NCBI GenBank assembly: GCA_002702965.1
Contig: PADE01000232.1
Span: 10,858-17,262, forward strand
DNA: 6,405 bases
Direction of reading: 5' to 3'
Source of the DNA: Planctomycetaceae bacterium
GTDB taxonomy: Bacteria > Planctomycetota > Planctomycetia > Pirellulales > Pirellulaceae
A program made the translations under genes and the position numbers. The number at the start of each line of letters is the position of its first letter. Positions within the stretch are counted from its first letter, which is position 1. Positions 5,356 to 6,405 of this stretch are shown here, piece by piece. Under the pieces are notes generated by a model that was given only the letters and a program-made list of their open reading frames with translations, had not been told where the DNA came from and ran no database searches.

Positions 5356-6315
5356 ATGATGTTCATCTGGCTGGTACGTGTGCTGGAAATGATTCGTTTC
5401 AGCCACACCATTTTCGCATTACCGTTCGCCCTTTTGTCCGCCGTCATCGCGTGGCATGTGCGGGCCCGTGAAAGCGTGCCGACCGGACCGAGTTCCCCGC
5501 TCGCTGACCTGCTAACGGCCATCCGCTGGCAAGAACTCGTCGCAATCTTGGTCTGTATGGTGACAGCCCGCAGCGCTGCCATGGCATTCAACCGACTCGT
5601 CGATCGCCACATCGACGCGCGCAATCCGAGAACTTCAAACCGGCACCTTCCGGCCGGCCTGCTCTCGGTCTGGGGGGTTACGTTATTTACGATCGTCAGC
5701 TCGCTGGGGTTTGTCGCCGCGACGCTACTGCTGCTCCCCAATCGGCTGCCGTTGATGCTGTCGGTTCCCGTGTTGTTGTTCTTGATGGCGTACAGTTTCA
5801 CCAAGCGATTTACCGCCTGGGCACACGGTTGGCTAGGGGCGTCTTTGATGCTCGCTCCGATCTCCGCCTGGATCGCGGTGCGCGGCGAACACGTCGGGGG
5901 CCAACCCACCGATCTCCTCCCCGGGCTGGTGCTCGGCATCGCAGTGCTGTTTTGGGTCAGCGGTTTCGACATCATCTACGCCTGCCTGGATGTCGATTTT
6001 GACACCGCGCAGCAACTCCACAGCGCGCCTTCCAGACTCGGAGTGGTACCCGCCTTGAGGGTCGCCGCCCTCTGTCACCTGGGAATGGTCCTAACGCTCG
6101 CCTGCCTGCCGCTGGTAGATTGGTGCGGGGGGCCTGTGCTCGATTTGCATTGGATTTACGGGACCGGGGTGGGGGCGGTTGCCGCCTTGCTGGTCTACGA
6201 ACATGCGCTGGTTCGGCCCGGTGACCTGACTCGCGTCAACGTCGCCTTTTTTCACGTCAATTCGGTGGTTAGCATGGGTTTGTTCGGGATCGTCACTCTC
6301 GATCTGATCACGTAG
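5356..6315 (+). CDS. mqnP: UbiA-family polyprenyltransferase, MqnP-like (menaquinone, futalosine pathway)
   Basis: This integral membrane enzyme of 319 residues attaches a polyprenyl chain to an aromatic acid: 1,4-dihydroxy-6-naphthoate in the futalosine route, 4-hydroxybenzoate in ubiquinone synthesis. The first Asp-rich motif is N79-RLV-D83-RHI-D87 followed by ARNPRTSNRHLPAG; the second is DIIYACLDVDFDTAQQLHS with D212 and D216, both for Mg-diphosphate binding. Several hydrophobic helices follow, for example about 105-127, 131-147, 186-204 and 299-315. The MIRFSHTIFALPFALL start region and the VNVAFFHVNSVVS ending match the UbiA-like group found with MqnA-D. The start is one of two adjacent ATGs (5356 or 5359); GAGGG at 5350-5354 is better spaced for the second. 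It is separated by 68 bases from ubiX and probably co-transcribed. Substrate is inferred, family is firm. Confidence 0.88.
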   Translation: MMFIWLVRVLEMIRFSHTIFALPFALLSAVIAWHVRARESVPTGPSSPLADLLTAIRWQELVAILVCMVTARSAAMAFNRLVDRHIDARNPRTSNRHLPAGLLSVWGVTLFTIVSSLGFVAATLLLLPNRLPLMLSVPVLLFLMAYSFTKRFTAWAHGWLGASLMLAPISAWIAVRGEHVGGQPTDLLPGLVLGIAVLFWVSGFDIIYACLDVDFDTAQQLHSAPSRLGVVPALRVAALCHLGMVLTLACLPLVDWCGGPVLDLHWIYGTGVGAVAALLVYEHALVRPGDLTRVNVAFFHVNSVVSMGLFGIVTLDLIT

Positions 6316-6356
6316 ACAAGACCGTCGCACCCGCTTACGATTTGAGCGGTTCGCGG

Positions 6357-6405
6357 GCGTCGGTCAAGACGAGCGTCGGTCAAGACGGGCGTCGGTCAAG
6401 ACGGG
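6357..6405. repeat. 16-bp perfect tandem repeat, three copies plus, running off the window
   Basis: The unit GCGTCGGTCAAGACGR is repeated head to tail at 6357-6372, 6373-6388 and 6389-6404; only the last base varies (A, then G, G), and base 6405 starts a fourth copy. Each unit contains CGTC and GACG flanking GGTCAA, a possible 4-bp mini-hairpin. It begins 41 bases after the mqnP stop. There are no spacers, so it is not a CRISPR array. The full array length is unknown. Confidence 0.9.

Noticed and set aside
6330..6357. Intrinsic terminator after mqnP using CCGC/GCGG arms at 6331-6349
   Set aside because: The stem is only four base pairs around an 11-base loop and has no T tract.
6357..6405. 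CRISPR array at the right edge
   Set aside because: Units are directly adjacent with no unique spacers and are only 16 bases long.

Overview
The window looks like chromosomal DNA from a planctomycete, probably of the Pirellulales type. The main reason is the first gene, a very large protein combining Ig-like repeats, a PSCyt1-like CX4CH site, PSCyt2 (DUF1549) and PSD1 (DUF1553). That architecture is greatly expanded in Planctomycetota and uncommon elsewhere. The GC-rich codon use, the sparse Shine-Dalgarno sites and a menaquinone gene set of the futalosine-pathway type fit the same group. All identifications come from reading motifs; no database search was run.

Layout, all genes on the + strand. 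Bases 1-3174 hold the 3' part of the PSCyt2/PSD1 gene, whose 5' end lies before the window. Bases 3175-3604 hold no gene I can support, only inverted repeats and weakly open frames. Bases 3605-3757 encode a 50-residue acidic, heptad-patterned small protein. Bases 3758-3983 are a noncoding leader packed with GC-rich hairpins. Bases 3984-6315 hold three genes: a UbiE/MenG methyltransferase, a UbiX flavin prenyltransferase that overlaps it by 4 nt, and a UbiA-family prenyltransferase of the MqnP type. From 6357 to the window end a perfect 16-bp tandem repeat begins and runs off the edge.

The three downstream genes form a coherent late quinone module. The UbiA-like enzyme attaches the polyprenyl tail, UbiX makes the prenylated FMN needed by a UbiD-type decarboxylase (not in this window), and UbiE/MenG adds the final methyl group. 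In a planctomycete the product is most likely menaquinone. The large PSCyt2/PSD1 protein is an unrelated, probably exported protein with putative haem-binding motifs.

I see no CRISPR array, transposase, tRNA, rRNA or new multi-gene system. The points most worth a second look are the edge tandem repeat, the hairpin-rich leader before ubiE and the small protein between the two transcription blocks.
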